Source of the DNA: Xanthomonas arboricola pv. guizotiae
Lineage (GTDB): Bacteria > Pseudomonadota > Gammaproteobacteria > Xanthomonadales > Xanthomonadaceae
Reading direction: 5' to 3'
Assembly (NCBI RefSeq): GCF_002940205.1
Contig: NZ_MDSK01000006.1
Coordinates: 100,049-164,048 of the forward strand
Length of the DNA stretch: 64,000 nucleotides
A program made the position numbers and the translations under genes. Shown in pieces: positions 39,074 through 48,672 of the stretch. Position 1 is the first letter of the stretch. The number at the start of each line of letters is the position of its first letter. Under the pieces are notes generated by a model. It had not been told where the DNA came from, made no database searches, and saw nothing but the letters and a program-made list of their open reading frames with translations.

Positions 39074-41095
39074 TCACTCCACCGATTCGCGCGCGGCGCG
39101 CACCGCAGTGACCAGTTGGGCGACGCTGTAGGGCTTGGCCAGATGTTCCTGGAAACCGGAATCCAGCGCGCGCTTGCGGTCGTCGTCGCGTGCCAGTGCG
39201 GTCACCGCGACTGCAGGCAGGGCTGCCGCATCCAGCCCCAGGTTCTCGCGCACGGTGCGGATCAGCCCGTAGCCGTCCATGCCCGGCATGCCGATGTCGG
39301 TCAACATCAGGTCGAAGCGCGCATGGCCGCGATGGTCGATCAATGCCAGCGCATCGGTGGCGCTGCCGGCGGTGACTACTTCGGCGCCCTGCTCCTCCAG
39401 CAGGCGGCGCAGGTAATCGAGCATGTCCGGCTGGTCTTCCACCGCCAGCAGGCGCAAGCCATTGAGCGCGCGCGCCTCGATGATCTGCTCGGACATCAGC
39501 CGCCGGCGCAACTCGCGCCGCGGACGCCTGGCCTGATCGGGAACATGCTCGGGCAGGCGCACGGTGAAGGTGGCGCCCTTGCCGCGGCCGCCGCTGGTGG
39601 CGCTGACCTGGCCGCCATGCATCTCCACCAGTTGCTGCACGATCGCCAGGCCCAGGCCCAGCCCGCCATGCTGGCGCGTGGTGGTGCCGTCGGCCTGGCG
39701 GAAGCGGCCGAACAGATGCGGCAGGAACTCCGCAGCGATGCCGTCGCCGGAATCGCGTATCGCGACCAGCAGGTGGCCGTCGTCGCGCTCGATGCTGACA
39801 TCGATGCGGCCATGCGCCGGGGTGAACTTGATCGCGTTGGACAGCAGGTTCCACAGTACCTGCTGCAGCCGCGTTGCATCGCCGAGCACCAGACACGGCG
39901 TGGACGGGGCATGCACCTGCAGCACCTGGTCCTTGCCTTCGGCAGCCAGTTCCTGGGTGTTCAGGGCCTCGCGTACCTGTTCGGCCAGATCCAGCGACTC
40001 GACCTCCAGCTGCACCTTGCCCAGCAACATGCTGCTGAGATCGAGCATGTCCGAGATCAGGCGTTTCTGCGCACGGGCGCTGCTGGCGATCACCGACAGG
40101 CCCTTGTAGTTGGGATGACCTTCCTCGACCCGCTGCAGCAACAGTTCGCTCCAGCCCAGAATGGTGGTCAGCGGCGTGCGCAACTCGTGCGACAAGGTGG
40201 CCAGGAACTCGTCCTTCAGCCGCGCCATGCTCTCGGCTTCGTTGCGTGCGCTGCGCTCGGATTCGAGCAGCTGCTCGCGCGCCAGTTCGATCTCGCGCTG
40301 TTCGGTCACGTCCGGGCTGCTGCCGGCCAGGCCGATGAAACGCCCGTCGGCCGAGTAGCGCGGCGTGGCGGTCATTTCGATCCAGCGCCACTGCCCGTCG
40401 TGGCGACGCGCGCGCACCAGTGCGTGCAGGCCGCGCTGTTCTTCCAATGCGGTGGCCAGTTCGAACTGGAAGATCGACAGGTCGTCCGGATGCAGCAACT
40501 CGCTCCAGGCCGACACCGTGCCGCTGGAGATGTCGATGCCGAAAAATTCGCCATAGGCGCTGTTGACGAAGCGCACCACGCCTTGCGCGTCCAGCACCCA
40601 CACCGGCATCGGCAGGCCGTCGGCCAGGGCGCTGAACCGCGCCTCGCTCTCGGCCAGCTCGCGCTCCACCCGCTTGCGTTCGGTGATGTCCATGAACAAC
40701 ACCGCCACCCGCGCCTGCTCCGGCTGCCCGACCCGGAACGCATCCACCGAATACCAACGGCGCAGTGCCTTGGCCTGCATTTCGAAATGGATGCGGTTGC
40801 CGGTGCGGGCGACATGGCCGTAGCGGTCGAACCATTCCTGTTCGTGATCGACCAGCATGCCGCGGATGGAGGCGTTCAGGACATTGGACAGGCCGGTGTA
40901 GCGCTCGAACGCGCCATTGGTCATGCGGATCACATAATCGACGGCCCGGTCGCCATCGAACACCATGTCGATAACGCAAAACCCCGCGTCAAGATTATGG
41001 AAAATCTCGTGATACATCCCCGGGTCGAGGAAGGGCTCGGCGAGGGCTGCCGGGTGGCCGGTGGCCAGATCGGGGCTGGTGGTCGAGGTGCTCAA
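39074..41095 (-). CDS. Cytoplasmic PAS-PAS hybrid sensor histidine kinase
   Basis: The 673-residue protein has no membrane helix. Two PAS domains (about 25-150 and 152-275) lead to the dimerisation domain with the phospho-His in ATLSHELRTPLTTILGW. The ATPase domain (NLLSNAIKFTPAHG; GGLGLGLAIVQQLVEMHGG) and a C-terminal receiver (DLMLTDIGMPGMDGYG) follow. The PAS-associated stretch RRHDGQWRWIEMTATPRY is a typical PAC part. An in-frame regulator output is missing, so an unlinked HPt or regulator must take the phosphate. Standing alone, its partners are unknown. Confidence 0.9.
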   Translation of the reverse strand: MSTSTTSPDLATGHPAALAEPFLDPGMYHEIFHNLDAGFCVIDMVFDGDRAVDYVIRMTNGAFERYTGLSNVLNASIRGMLVDHEQEWFDRYGHVARTGNRIHFEMQAKALRRWYSVDAFRVGQPEQARVAVLFMDITERKRVERELAESEARFSALADGLPMPVWVLDAQGVVRFVNSAYGEFFGIDISSGTVSAWSELLHPDDLSIFQFELATALEEQRGLHALVRARRHDGQWRWIEMTATPRYSADGRFIGLAGSSPDVTEQREIELAREQLLESERSARNEAESMARLKDEFLATLSHELRTPLTTILGWSELLLQRVEEGHPNYKGLSVIASSARAQKRLISDMLDLSSMLLGKVQLEVESLDLAEQVREALNTQELAAEGKDQVLQVHAPSTPCLVLGDATRLQQVLWNLLSNAIKFTPAHGRIDVSIERDDGHLLVAIRDSGDGIAAEFLPHLFGRFRQADGTTTRQHGGLGLGLAIVQQLVEMHGGQVSATSGGRGKGATFTVRLPEHVPDQARRPRRELRRRLMSEQIIEARALNGLRLLAVEDQPDMLDYLRRLLEEQGAEVVTAGSATDALALIDHRGHARFDLMLTDIGMPGMDGYGLIRTVRENLGLDAAALPAVAVTALARDDDRKRALDSGFQEHLAKPYSVAQLVTAVRAARESVE

Positions 41096-41212
41096 ATCGG
41101 AATCCAGGGATGGTGCCAGAGCGGATGACGAGCAGATGAAACCACGCCCGGTGTCGTCAGCGGGTGCACGGCCGGCCGGTCCGGTTCACCCCATGCTACC
41201 GGCTCTCGGCGG

Positions 41213-41503
41213 TCACCACAGCAGCGCCGCGCACAACGCGATGCAGGCCGCCAGAATCAAAATCCCGGCAATCACGCCGCGAAACAGCCACTCGCCTTCG
41301 CGACGTAATTGCTCGTCCATCCAACGCTGCGCTTCTTCGCGCCAGGCAGTGGAACGCGCGTACTCGGCGTCCAGCAACAGCAGCCGTACCCGCGACAGGC
41401 CCAGCTTGGCGCATTCGCTGCGGCAGCGCTCGCTGAAGCCATCCTCCCCGCTGGCGACCTGCGAGCCCAGCGGCAACTGCAATTCGAGTTCATGCCTGGA
41501 CAT
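41213..41503 (-). CDS. Small C-tail-anchored membrane protein
   Basis: The 96-residue protein has a charged, helical N-terminal domain and one hydrophobic segment at the very C-terminus (RGVIAGILILAACIALCAALLW, about 73-96). It overlaps the preceding gene (41490-41987) by 14 bases, so the two are probably translated together. Family unknown. Confidence 0.6.
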   Translation of the reverse strand: MSRHELELQLPLGSQVASGEDGFSERCRSECAKLGLSRVRLLLLDAEYARSTAWREEAQRWMDEQLRREGEWLFRGVIAGILILAACIALCAALLW

Positions 41504-41987
41504 AACGGGGGCGCTCCTGATCAAGCTCGTGTTCCAGCGCCATCCGCGCCAGTTGGGTGTAATTGGCGCGCGGACCCTGGCCGCGGCCGGTGAGCATTCC
41601 CTGGTAATCCAGGTCCTGCCAGACCCGCCCGGTCCATTCCACGCAATCCTCGGCAATCACCAGCATCAGCGAGTAGCGGTACTCCAGCCCGTTGGCGGCG
41701 GTGTAGGCGTAGACCGGCGGGAACTGCACCGCCACATCGCCCTGGCGCGCCAACGCGGCCAGATGCTCGCGCAAGGCATCGCGTGGCGAGGCTCCCGGCT
41801 CCAGGCGCAGCGTGCGCGTGGCCAGATCAAGGTCCACGTCGCTTTGCAGGGCGACGAAGGCGGCGGCCCCGGTGGCAGGGTTATGACCGTGCTGCTTCGC
41901 CCAGTCGATGAACTGCAGGCGCACGTCCGACGGCAGGTGTGCCGGCGCCGAAGAGGCTGACTTTGTGCGGAAGGAGTGGGTGTCCAT
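41490..41987 (-). CDS. Conserved protein of unknown function, coupled to a tail-anchored partner
   Basis: The 165-residue protein begins MDTHSFRTK and contains a beta-alpha domain (VYAYTAANGLEYRYSLMLV, then WTGRVWQDLDYQGML). I do not recognise a family. It overlaps the downstream small membrane protein gene, suggesting a two-protein unit. The ATG at 41987 is used; upstream in-frame sequence is a shadow of the divergent DUF3016 gene. Confidence 0.6.
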   Translation of the reverse strand: MDTHSFRTKSASSAPAHLPSDVRLQFIDWAKQHGHNPATGAAAFVALQSDVDLDLATRTLRLEPGASPRDALREHLAALARQGDVAVQFPPVYAYTAANGLEYRYSLMLVIAEDCVEWTGRVWQDLDYQGMLTGRGQGPRANYTQLARMALEHELDQERPRYVQA

Positions 41988-42191
41988 GCTGGCGATCTTC
42001 CCGGCTGCGCCGTGAAGCGCAGGCGCAGGCGCAGGCGCGGTGAACCCGCCGTCATGGCGCCACCGCTGCGGATTAACCGTGTGGCAATGGCCGGCAAGCC
42101 CTTGCGCGGCAAGCGTTGCCGGCGGGCAGACGCGCCCCCACACTGCAGCTACGTCCGGTACGTGCACGTACCTTCCGCTTGGAGACTTTCC

Positions 42192-42767
42192 ATGAAACGT
42201 TCCAGCCTTTGCGGCGCCAGCCTGTTGCTGGCAGGACTGCTCGCGGCAACCGGCGCGCAGGCACGTGTACGCAACGTCACCGACCCGCAGGCGCCGCGTG
42301 CGCTGACCGGCGACGGCAAGGTCGATGTGCGCTGGACCGACCCGGCGCAGTTTTCCGAAGTGCGCTTCAGCGGCAACCGCTGGGAAGCGCAGCGCGGCGA
42401 CTGGGTGACCCAGTTGGCGACCTATTTGCAGCAGAGCGCCGCGCGCAAGCTGCCCGACGGCCAGCGCCTGAGCGTGACCATCACCGACATCCGCCGCGCT
42501 GGCCAGTACGAGCCCTGGCACGGGCCGCGCCTGCAGGACGTGCGCATCGTCAAGGACATCTACCCGCCGCGCCTGAGCTTCACCTACACGCTGACCGGTG
42601 CCGATGGCCAGGTGATCGACCAGGGCGAACGCAAGCTGGTGGATTCGGCGTTTCTGATGAGCGGCCCGCGCCTGACCGACAGCGACCCGCTGCGCTTCGA
42701 AAAGGCGATGATCGACGACTGGGTGCGCAAGCAATTCCGCGGCGACCGGAGTACCGCCGCGTTGTGA
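42192..42767 (+). CDS. DUF3016 secreted protein
   Basis: The 191-residue protein has a signal peptide (AQA-R, about residue 24) and the DUF3016 features VDVRWTDPAQFSEVR and RLSVTITDIRRAGQYEPW. A role is not known; members are found next to proteobacterial envelope genes. GGAG lies 9 bases before the ATG. Confidence 0.82.
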   Translation: MKRSSLCGASLLLAGLLAATGAQARVRNVTDPQAPRALTGDGKVDVRWTDPAQFSEVRFSGNRWEAQRGDWVTQLATYLQQSAARKLPDGQRLSVTITDIRRAGQYEPWHGPRLQDVRIVKDIYPPRLSFTYTLTGADGQVIDQGERKLVDSAFLMSGPRLTDSDPLRFEKAMIDDWVRKQFRGDRSTAAL

Positions 42768-42777
42768 GCTGCCGCTT

Positions 42778-42992
42778 CAAGCCCTCTCCCGCCGGGGCGC
42801 CACGGCACGGCCTGCGCGCCACTGGCGCGCCTGCCCTGGTGCGCCTGCGCCGCTGGCGCAGGCTGGGGTGCGGAGCGGGGGTTGGGGTGAGGGTACGGAG
42901 CGAAGCCCACGTGTTGCTCCAGGTGCATGTGGCTTCGCACGTCCCCTCATCCGCCCCTTCGGGGCACCTTCTCCCGATGGGAGAAGGGACAC
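42778..42992 (+). repeat. MITE-like intergenic element, copy A
   Basis: A roughly 215-bp GC-rich unit starts with CCCTCTCCCGCCGGGGCGCC and ends with CTTCTCCCGATGGGAGAAGGG. Ends are imperfect inverted repeats and there is an internal hairpin near CTGCGCCGCTGGCGCAG. A second copy lies inverted at 46594-46806. The element sits between the convergent DUF3016 and alr genes and may act as a transcription end. It holds no gene. Confidence 0.75.
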
Positions 42993-42993
42993 A

Positions 42994-44079
42994 TCACCGC
43001 GTGACTCCCTCGCCCACATAGGTCCGCGGCACGCGTTTGAGTCCGCACAACAATTGATACGCACTGACATTGCACTGCGCCGCCAACGGGGAGACCCGCG
43101 GCGCATCGCCCCATAGCTGCACGCTGGCACCGATGTCGGCCTGCGGGTGGTCGGTGAGGTCTACGGTGAGCATGTCCATCGACACGCGCCCGATCGACGG
43201 GCAGACCTGGCCGTCCACCAGCACCGGGGTGCCGTTGGGCGCGAACTGCGGGTAGCCGTCGGCATAGCCCATCGCCACCACGCCGACACGCGTCGGCCGT
43301 TCGGCAACGAAACGGGCGCCGTAGCCCACCGGTTCGCCGGCCGGCAGCTCGCGCACGGAGATGATGCGCGAGCGCAGCGTCATCACCGGGCGCAGTTGCG
43401 CGGTGTTCTCGGTGTCCTGCGGGAACGGGTTGGCGCCGTACAACATCAGCCCCGGGCGCGACCAGTCGTTACGCAGTGCCGGCCAGCCGAGCAGGCCGGG
43501 CGAATTGCGCAGGCTGGTTTCCGCGCGCATGCCGCCGGCGGTCAGCGCGAAGGCCACCGCCTGTTCGTCGGTGCGGCTGCACTCCAGTTCGTCGGCACGT
43601 GCCAGGTGGGTCATCAGCACCAGCGAGGCGATCTGCGGCAACCCGCGCAGGCGCAGCCATGCAGCGCGGAAATCCTCCGGCGACAGACCCAGCCGATGCA
43701 TGCCGCTGTCCAGCTTCAGCCACACCCGCAACGGTCGCGGGCTTTGGAACTCGGCCAGCGCGCGGACCTGTTGCGGCGTGGCCGCCACCGTCCACAGGTC
43801 GTGTTCGGCGATCAGGCGCAGCTCGTCGTGTTCGAAGAACCCTTCCAGCAACAGGATCGGCGCACGGATGCCGGCCTGGCGCAGTTCCAGCGCTTCTTCG
43901 ATGCAGGCCACCGCAAAGCCATCGGCCTCCGGTTCCAGCGCCTGGGCGCAGCGCACCGCGCCGTGCCCGTAGGCGTCGGCCTTGACCACCGCCAGCGCCT
44001 TGCTGCCGCCCAGGCGCTTGGCCAGACGGTAGTTATGGCGCAACGCCTCAAGATCGATCGACGCTTGCGCAGGACGCAC
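42994..44079 (-). CDS. alr: Alanine racemase
   Basis: The 361-residue PLP enzyme interconverts L- and D-alanine for peptidoglycan or for catabolism with DadA. The PLP Lys is in [11 protein letters not shown] (about residue 34) and the second catalytic region reads [14 protein letters not shown]. The start is the GTG at 44079, which shares its first base with the last base of the dadA stop (TAGTG). Because of this pairing it probably serves alanine catabolism (the dadX role) as well as wall synthesis; no other alr is in the window. Confidence 0.94.
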   Translation of the reverse strand: MRPAQASIDLEALRHNYRLAKRLGGSKALAVVKADAYGHGAVRCAQALEPEADGFAVACIEEALELRQAGIRAPILLLEGFFEHDELRLIAEHDLWTVAATPQQVRALAEFQSPRPLRVWLKLDSGMHRLGLSPEDFRAAWLRLRGLPQIASLVLMTHLARADELECSRTDEQAVAFALTAGGMRAETSLRNSPGLLGWPALRNDWSRPGLMLYGANPFPQDTENTAQLRPVMTLRSRIISVRELPAGEPVGYGARFVAERPTRVGVVAMGYADGYPQFAPNGTPVLVDGQVCPSIGRVSMDMLTVDLTDHPQADIGASVQLWGDAPRVSPLAAQCNVSAYQLLCGLKRVPRTYVGEGVTR

Positions 44080-45368
44080 TACGCGGCCTCCTGCTGCGCG
44101 CGGGCGCTGCGTGGCGACAGGTAACGGAAGATGTCCAGGCCTTCGCTATCGATGTCGGGCGTGCGGCCCTGCATCAGGTCGGCCAGATAGCGGCCCGAGC
44201 CGCAGGCCATGGTCCAGCCCAGGGTGCCGTGACCGGTGTTGAGGAACAGGTTGGCATACGGCGTGGCACCGACCACCGGCGTGCCGTCCGGCGTGGCCGG
44301 GCGCAGGCCGGTCCAGAACTCGGCCTGCGCCAGATCGCCGGCACCGGGGAACAGGTCGTTGACCACCATCTCCAGGGTGGCGCGGCGGCGCGGATTCAAC
44401 GACAGGTCGAAGCCGGCCACCTCGGCCATGCCGCCGACGCGGATACGCGCGTCGAAGCGGGTCAGCGCGATCTTGTAGCTCTCGTCCAGCACCGTGGAGG
44501 TCGGCGCGCGCGCGGCATCCACGATCGGGATGGTCAGCGAATAGCCCTTGAGCGGATACACCGGCAGGTGCAGGCCGAGCGAGAGCAGCAGGTCGGCCGA
44601 ATAGCTGCCCAGCGCCAGCACGTAGCGGTCGGCAGTTTCGAGGCGCCCATCGATCTGCACGCCGGTGACGCGCCCGCCTGCGTGCTGCAGATGCTCGATC
44701 TGCTGCCCGTAGCGGAATTCCACCCCCGCCTGTGCGGCCAGTTCGGCCAGGCGCTGGGTGAACAGCCGGCAGTCGCCGGTCTGGTCCTCGGGCAGGCGCA
44801 GGGCGCCGGCCATCTGCGCGCCACCGCCGGCCAGGCCAGGTTCGAACTGCGCGATCTGCGCCGGGGTCAGCAGCTCATAGGGCACGCCGTACTGGGCCAG
44901 CACCTCGATGTCCTGCGCGGCGGCATCCAGCTGCTGCTGGGTGCGGAACAGCTGGGTGGTGCCGAGCTGGCGGCCTTCGAACTCGATGCCGGTGCTGGCA
45001 CGCAATGCGTTCAGGCAATCGCGGCTGTAGTCGGACATGCGCACCATGCGCGCCTTGTTCACCGCATAGCGCTCGGCGGTGCAGTTGCGCAGCATCTGGC
45101 TGAGCCAGGCCAGCTGACGCAGGTCGCGGGTGGGCCGGATCGACAGCGGCGCATGCTGCTCGAACAACCACTTCACCGCCTTGCCGGGCACACCCGGCGC
45201 GGCCCACGGCGAGGTGTAGCCGAACGACAGCTGGCCGGCGTTGGCGTAGCTGGTTTCCAGCGCCGCCGCCGGCTGGCGGTCGACCACGGTGACCTCGCAA
45301 CCGGCCTGTGCCAGATACCAGGCCGTGGTGGTGCCGATGACGCCGCTACCGAGAATGAGCACCCGCAT
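44079..45368 (-). CDS. dadA: D-amino-acid dehydrogenase small subunit
   Basis: The 429-residue flavoprotein has the FAD loop [19 protein letters not shown] at the N terminus and the family end [20 protein letters not shown]. It oxidises D-alanine and other D-amino acids to keto acids at the inner membrane. The ATG at 45368 follows GGAG by 6 bases. It leads into alr and is divergent from lrp, the usual arrangement for Lrp control. Confidence 0.95.
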   Translation of the reverse strand: MRVLILGSGVIGTTTAWYLAQAGCEVTVVDRQPAAALETSYANAGQLSFGYTSPWAAPGVPGKAVKWLFEQHAPLSIRPTRDLRQLAWLSQMLRNCTAERYAVNKARMVRMSDYSRDCLNALRASTGIEFEGRQLGTTQLFRTQQQLDAAAQDIEVLAQYGVPYELLTPAQIAQFEPGLAGGGAQMAGALRLPEDQTGDCRLFTQRLAELAAQAGVEFRYGQQIEHLQHAGGRVTGVQIDGRLETADRYVLALGSYSADLLLSLGLHLPVYPLKGYSLTIPIVDAARAPTSTVLDESYKIALTRFDARIRVGGMAEVAGFDLSLNPRRRATLEMVVNDLFPGAGDLAQAEFWTGLRPATPDGTPVVGATPYANLFLNTGHGTLGWTMACGSGRYLADLMQGRTPDIDSEGLDIFRYLSPRSARAQQEAA

Positions 45369-45516
45369 GTCGTTCTCCTGGAAAGGGTATTCCCCCACAA
45401 CCAGGCGCCGAGGGGGACAGTTAGACGCAGTATATTGCGAGCCAGGCAGTGCCATTTCTGGAATCAGCCCGTCTTGGCAGTGAGTCCTCCTGGCAAACCC
45501 TGTGGAAGCAGACCCG

Positions 45517-45996
45517 ATGACGACGCGCACCCGCGAGCTGGACAAGATCGACCGCAAGATCCTGCGCATCCTGCAGCAGGAGGGGCGGATTTCCTTTACC
45601 GAACTGGGCGAGCGGGTGGGCCTGTCGACCACGCCCTGCACCGAGCGCGTGCGCCGGCTGGAGCGCGATGGCGCCATCACCGGCTACTACGCGCGGCTGG
45701 ACCCGCACTATCTCAAGGCCAGCCTGCTGGTGTTCGTGGAAATCAGTCTGGCCTACAAATCCGGCGACATCTTCGAGGAATTCCGCCGCGCCGCGCTCAA
45801 GCTGCCCAACGTGCTGGAGTGCCATCTGGTCTCCGGCGATTTCGACTACCTGCTCAAGGCGCGCATCAGCGAGATGGCCTCCTATCGCAAGCTGCTCGGC
45901 AGCACCTTGCTGACCATGCCGCATGTGCGCGAGTCCAAGAGCTACATCGTGATGGAAGAGGTCAAGGAGACCCTGGCGTTGCCGATCGATGGCTGA
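45517..45996 (+). CDS. lrp: Lrp/AsnC-family regulator
   Basis: The 159-residue protein has an N-terminal helix-turn-helix ([22 protein letters not shown], shortened here to [16 protein letters not shown]) and a C-terminal RAM domain. It is divergent from dadA across 148 bases (45369-45516), so it probably activates dadA in response to alanine or leucine, as in relatives. The start ATG at 45517 has GGAAG 7 bases upstream; an in-frame GTG at 45502 is less likely. The divergent gap holds no clear Lrp consensus that I can read with confidence. Confidence 0.93.
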   Translation: MTTRTRELDKIDRKILRILQQEGRISFTELGERVGLSTTPCTERVRRLERDGAITGYYARLDPHYLKASLLVFVEISLAYKSGDIFEEFRRAALKLPNVLECHLVSGDFDYLLKARISEMASYRKLLGSTLLTMPHVRESKSYIVMEEVKETLALPIDG

Positions 45997-46031
45997 GATT
46001 CGGGAGTCGGGAGTCGGGATTCGGGATTGGT
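45993..46031. repeat. Single-arm 7-bp array after lrp
   Basis: Four to five GGGAGTC/GGGATTC units directly follow the lrp stop. There is no matching inverted arm close by, unlike the atp gaps. Confidence 0.75.
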
Positions 46032-46042
46032 AACAGCGCGGG

Positions 46043-46474
46043 TCAGCGCACCACGCGCATGCCGTCGCCGGCCGGGACCGCGTCGTAATAGCGCCCGGTC
46101 TTGGTATCCAGCACGCGGTTGGCGCCGGCCGGCTGCATGCCCTGCAGCAAGCGGCCATTGCGGTCGTAGACCATCGGCGCGCTGGCCGGCGCAACCTGGC
46201 TGCCGGCCGGGGCCACCGGCGTCTGTGCCGGGCCACGGGTCGGGATGGTGGGCGCGGACGGGCGTTGGCCGAGCTGCGATGGCACCGGAGCCGTGGCCGA
46301 CGCAGGCTGCACTGCGCGCGGCGCGGTCAGCGTGGGCTGGGCGGGCGTCGGGCTGGTAATCGGCTGCAGGGTATTGGACGAGCGTGTGCTGGTGGCCGAT
46401 TGCGCCGCCGCAGCGCTGGCGGCAGCCAACAGGCCGCACAGCAGCAGGCCGCGCATCGAAGGAGAGATCGCCAT
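46043..46474 (-). CDS. Secreted Pro/Ala-rich protein of unknown function
   Basis: The 143-residue protein has a signal peptide (ALA/AAA region, about residue 25), a long low-complexity Pro/Thr/Ala stretch and a short C-terminal motif (MVYDRNGRLLQGMQPAG). I do not recognise a family. It is convergent with lrp. Confidence 0.5.
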   Translation of the reverse strand: MAISPSMRGLLLCGLLAAASAAAAQSATSTRSSNTLQPITSPTPAQPTLTAPRAVQPASATAPVPSQLGQRPSAPTIPTRGPAQTPVAPAGSQVAPASAPMVYDRNGRLLQGMQPAGANRVLDTKTGRYYDAVPAGDGMRVVR

Positions 46475-46593
46475 GACGGACACCGTGCTTGATCGAGGAG
46501 TACTCACTGGATGGGGGCGCCGGCGTGCTGCGGCAATGCATCGGGTCGGCTATGGCCTGAACGCATTCGCGAGATGAGTGCGGTGCGAAAGGC

Positions 46594-46806
46594 ACGTCCT
46601 GCTCCCATCGGGAGAAGGTGGCGCGCAGCGCCGGATGAGGGTGCGTGAAGCCTGGCAATCACTACTGCCTAATGGCTTCGCCGCCATACCCTCACCCCAC
46701 CCCCCGCTCCGCGCCCCGGCCGGCGCCAGCGGCGCAGGCGCACCAAGGCACGCGCGCCAGTGGCGCGCAAGCTGTGCCGTGGCGCCCCGGCGGGAGAGGG
46801 GCTTGC
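46594..46806 (-). repeat. MITE-like intergenic element, copy B (inverted)
   Basis: This is the reverse complement of the copy at 42778-42992, with about 70-80% visible identity. It starts with CCCATCGGGAGAAGG and ends with GGCGGGAGAGGGG on the plus strand. The two copies bracket alr, dadA, lrp and a small secreted protein gene in opposite orientation. The surrounding 420-base gap (46475-46893) holds nothing else I can support. Confidence 0.7.
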
Positions 46807-46893
46807 TCCCCCGGCACGCTTGAACCACGCCGACAGCGCCCACATCACGGCTGCAGGCGCGGCACCCTGCCAGCGCGCGCATGCGAGAACCCC

Positions 46894-47358
46894 ATGAGCC
46901 AGTTCGATCTGACCCCTCCCTCCCCCGCCCAGCGCGACGCCCTGATCGCCGGGCTCAGCGACGAGGAACAGCGCGTGCTGCTGCAGCATGGCACCGAAGC
47001 GCCGTTCTGCGGGGTGTTCCTGGACAACAAGCTCGACGGCGTCTACACCTGCCGCCTGTGCGGGTTGCCGTTGTTCCGTTCCAGCGCCAAGTTCGAATCC
47101 GGCACCGGCTGGCCGAGCTTCTTCGCCCCGTACGACACCGCCCATGTGCGCGAAATCCGCGACACCAGCTACGGCATGATCCGCACCGAGATCGTCTGCG
47201 CGCGTTGCGACAGCCACCTGGGCCACGTCTTCCCCGACGGCCCGCCGCCGACCGGCGAACGCCATTGCCTGAACTCGGTCTCGCTGGGCTTTACCGAAAA
47301 CGGCCAGGCCCTGCCCAACCCCTTGCAGCGCGAAGGCGCCGAGACGCAACCGGCCTGA
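46894..47358 (+). CDS. msrB: Peptide methionine-R-sulfoxide reductase
   Basis: The 154-residue enzyme repairs oxidised methionine. It has the zinc pairs CRLC and CARC, the motif FESGTGWPSFF, SHLGHVFPDGPPPTGERHC with the active-site Cys (HCLNS) and the ending SVSLGF. All family residues are present. The start ATG at 46894 gives the normal length. Confidence 0.96.
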   Translation: MSQFDLTPPSPAQRDALIAGLSDEEQRVLLQHGTEAPFCGVFLDNKLDGVYTCRLCGLPLFRSSAKFESGTGWPSFFAPYDTAHVREIRDTSYGMIRTEIVCARCDSHLGHVFPDGPPPTGERHCLNSVSLGFTENGQALPNPLQREGAETQPA

Positions 47359-47807
47359 GCCGACACATGCATCCGGCCCGGAGGGATTCCGTGCCGGATG
47401 CCCGCCTGCAACACCTGCGCCCACTGGCAGGCGCTGCCGAATCGCCGACGCAATGCAGCGACCCCGAGAAGGCGTCGAACCACCACTGCAACGACGCAAT
47501 GCAGCGACCCCGAGAAGGCGTCGAACCACCACTGCAACCCTGCGCGATTCACCTGAGCAAGGCTGCGTCATGACGAGCATTTCAGGGATTGCTTGCAGTA
47601 GGCAGCCGCGCCGTGAAGTCCTTCCATCAAGGGCTGGAACCACCTGAGCGCACCTGGCGCAAGCAACGACAGCGCCACCACCCGCTGCGTGAAGATGCGA
47701 TCCACCAAGCGATCGTTCAGTTACACCACACACCTTCACGCCGTGCGCTTCAAGAATCCGCCGCGCAAGCCGAAACAACAGCAACCCTGTTTGCTTTTGG
47801 CTGCGCC
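47359..47807. repeat. Gap before motA with a duplicated 46-bp unit
   Basis: No gene is visible. A 46-bp unit beginning GCAATGCAGCGACCCCGAGA is present twice in tandem (47450-47495 and 47496-47538, with the second copy slightly shortened). The rest holds no clear flagellar sigma-28 promoter. Transcription signals for motA must lie here, but none is convincing. Confidence 0.6.
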
Positions 47808-48662
47808 ATGCTCATCATCATCGGCTTCATCGTCGTCATCGTCAGTGTCCTCGGCGGCTATGTGTTGTCGCATGGCAAGCTGGGCGCGCTCTGGCAGCCG
47901 TACGAGCTGATGATCATCGGTGGCGCGGCGTTCGGTGCGTTTCTGGTCAGCACGCCCGGCAAGATCGTCAAGGAAACCTTCAGCAGCATCCTGGGCGTGT
48001 TCAAGGGCCCGCAGTACAAGTCCGATGACTACAAGGACACCCTGAGCCTGATCTACGAGCTGCTCAACAAGGCGCGCCGCGACGGCTTCATGGCGCTGGA
48101 AGATCACGTCGAAAAACCGCAGGACAGCACCATCTTCGGCAACTACCCCAAGGTGGTCGCCGACCACCACCTGCTGGACTTCATCACCGACTGCCTGCGC
48201 CTGATGATCGGCAGCAACATCGAGCCGCACGAGCTGGAGCCGCTGCTCGAGCTGGAGCTGGAAAAACATCACCATGAAGCGCTGGCGCCCTCGCATGCGT
48301 TGAGCAAGGTGTCCGACGGCCTGCCCGGCTTCGGCATCGTGGCGGCCGTGCTCGGCATCGTGATCACCATGGGCTCGATCGGCGGGCCGATCGAGGAGAT
48401 CGGCCATCACGTCGGCGCCGCCCTGGTCGGCACCTTCCTGGGCATCCTGCTGGCCTATGGTTTCGTCGCGCCGCTGGCCGCGGCGATGGAAGCGCGCGCC
48501 GAGCAGGACGGACGCATGTACGAGGCGGTCAAGACCGCGCTGCTGGCCTGCCTGCGTGGCTACAACCCGAAGATTGCGCTGGAATTCGCGCGCAAGACGC
48601 TGCCCTCCAACGTGCGTCCGAGCTTTGCGGATTTCGAAACGCACCTGAAGACGATCAAGTAG
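47808..48662 (+). CDS. motA: Flagellar motor stator protein MotA
   Basis: The 284-residue protein has four membrane helices (LIIIGFIVVIVSVLGGYVL at the start, AAVLGIVITMGSI and GTFLGILLAYGFVAPLAAAM at the end). The large cytoplasmic loop carries the conserved charged residues. It forms the proton channel of the stator with MotB, whose gene starts 10 bases later. Confidence 0.96.
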   Translation: MLIIIGFIVVIVSVLGGYVLSHGKLGALWQPYELMIIGGAAFGAFLVSTPGKIVKETFSSILGVFKGPQYKSDDYKDTLSLIYELLNKARRDGFMALEDHVEKPQDSTIFGNYPKVVADHHLLDFITDCLRLMIGSNIEPHELEPLLELELEKHHHEALAPSHALSKVSDGLPGFGIVAAVLGIVITMGSIGGPIEEIGHHVGAALVGTFLGILLAYGFVAPLAAAMEARAEQDGRMYEAVKTALLACLRGYNPKIALEFARKTLPSNVRPSFADFETHLKTIK

Positions 48663-48672
48663 GACCGCGGTC

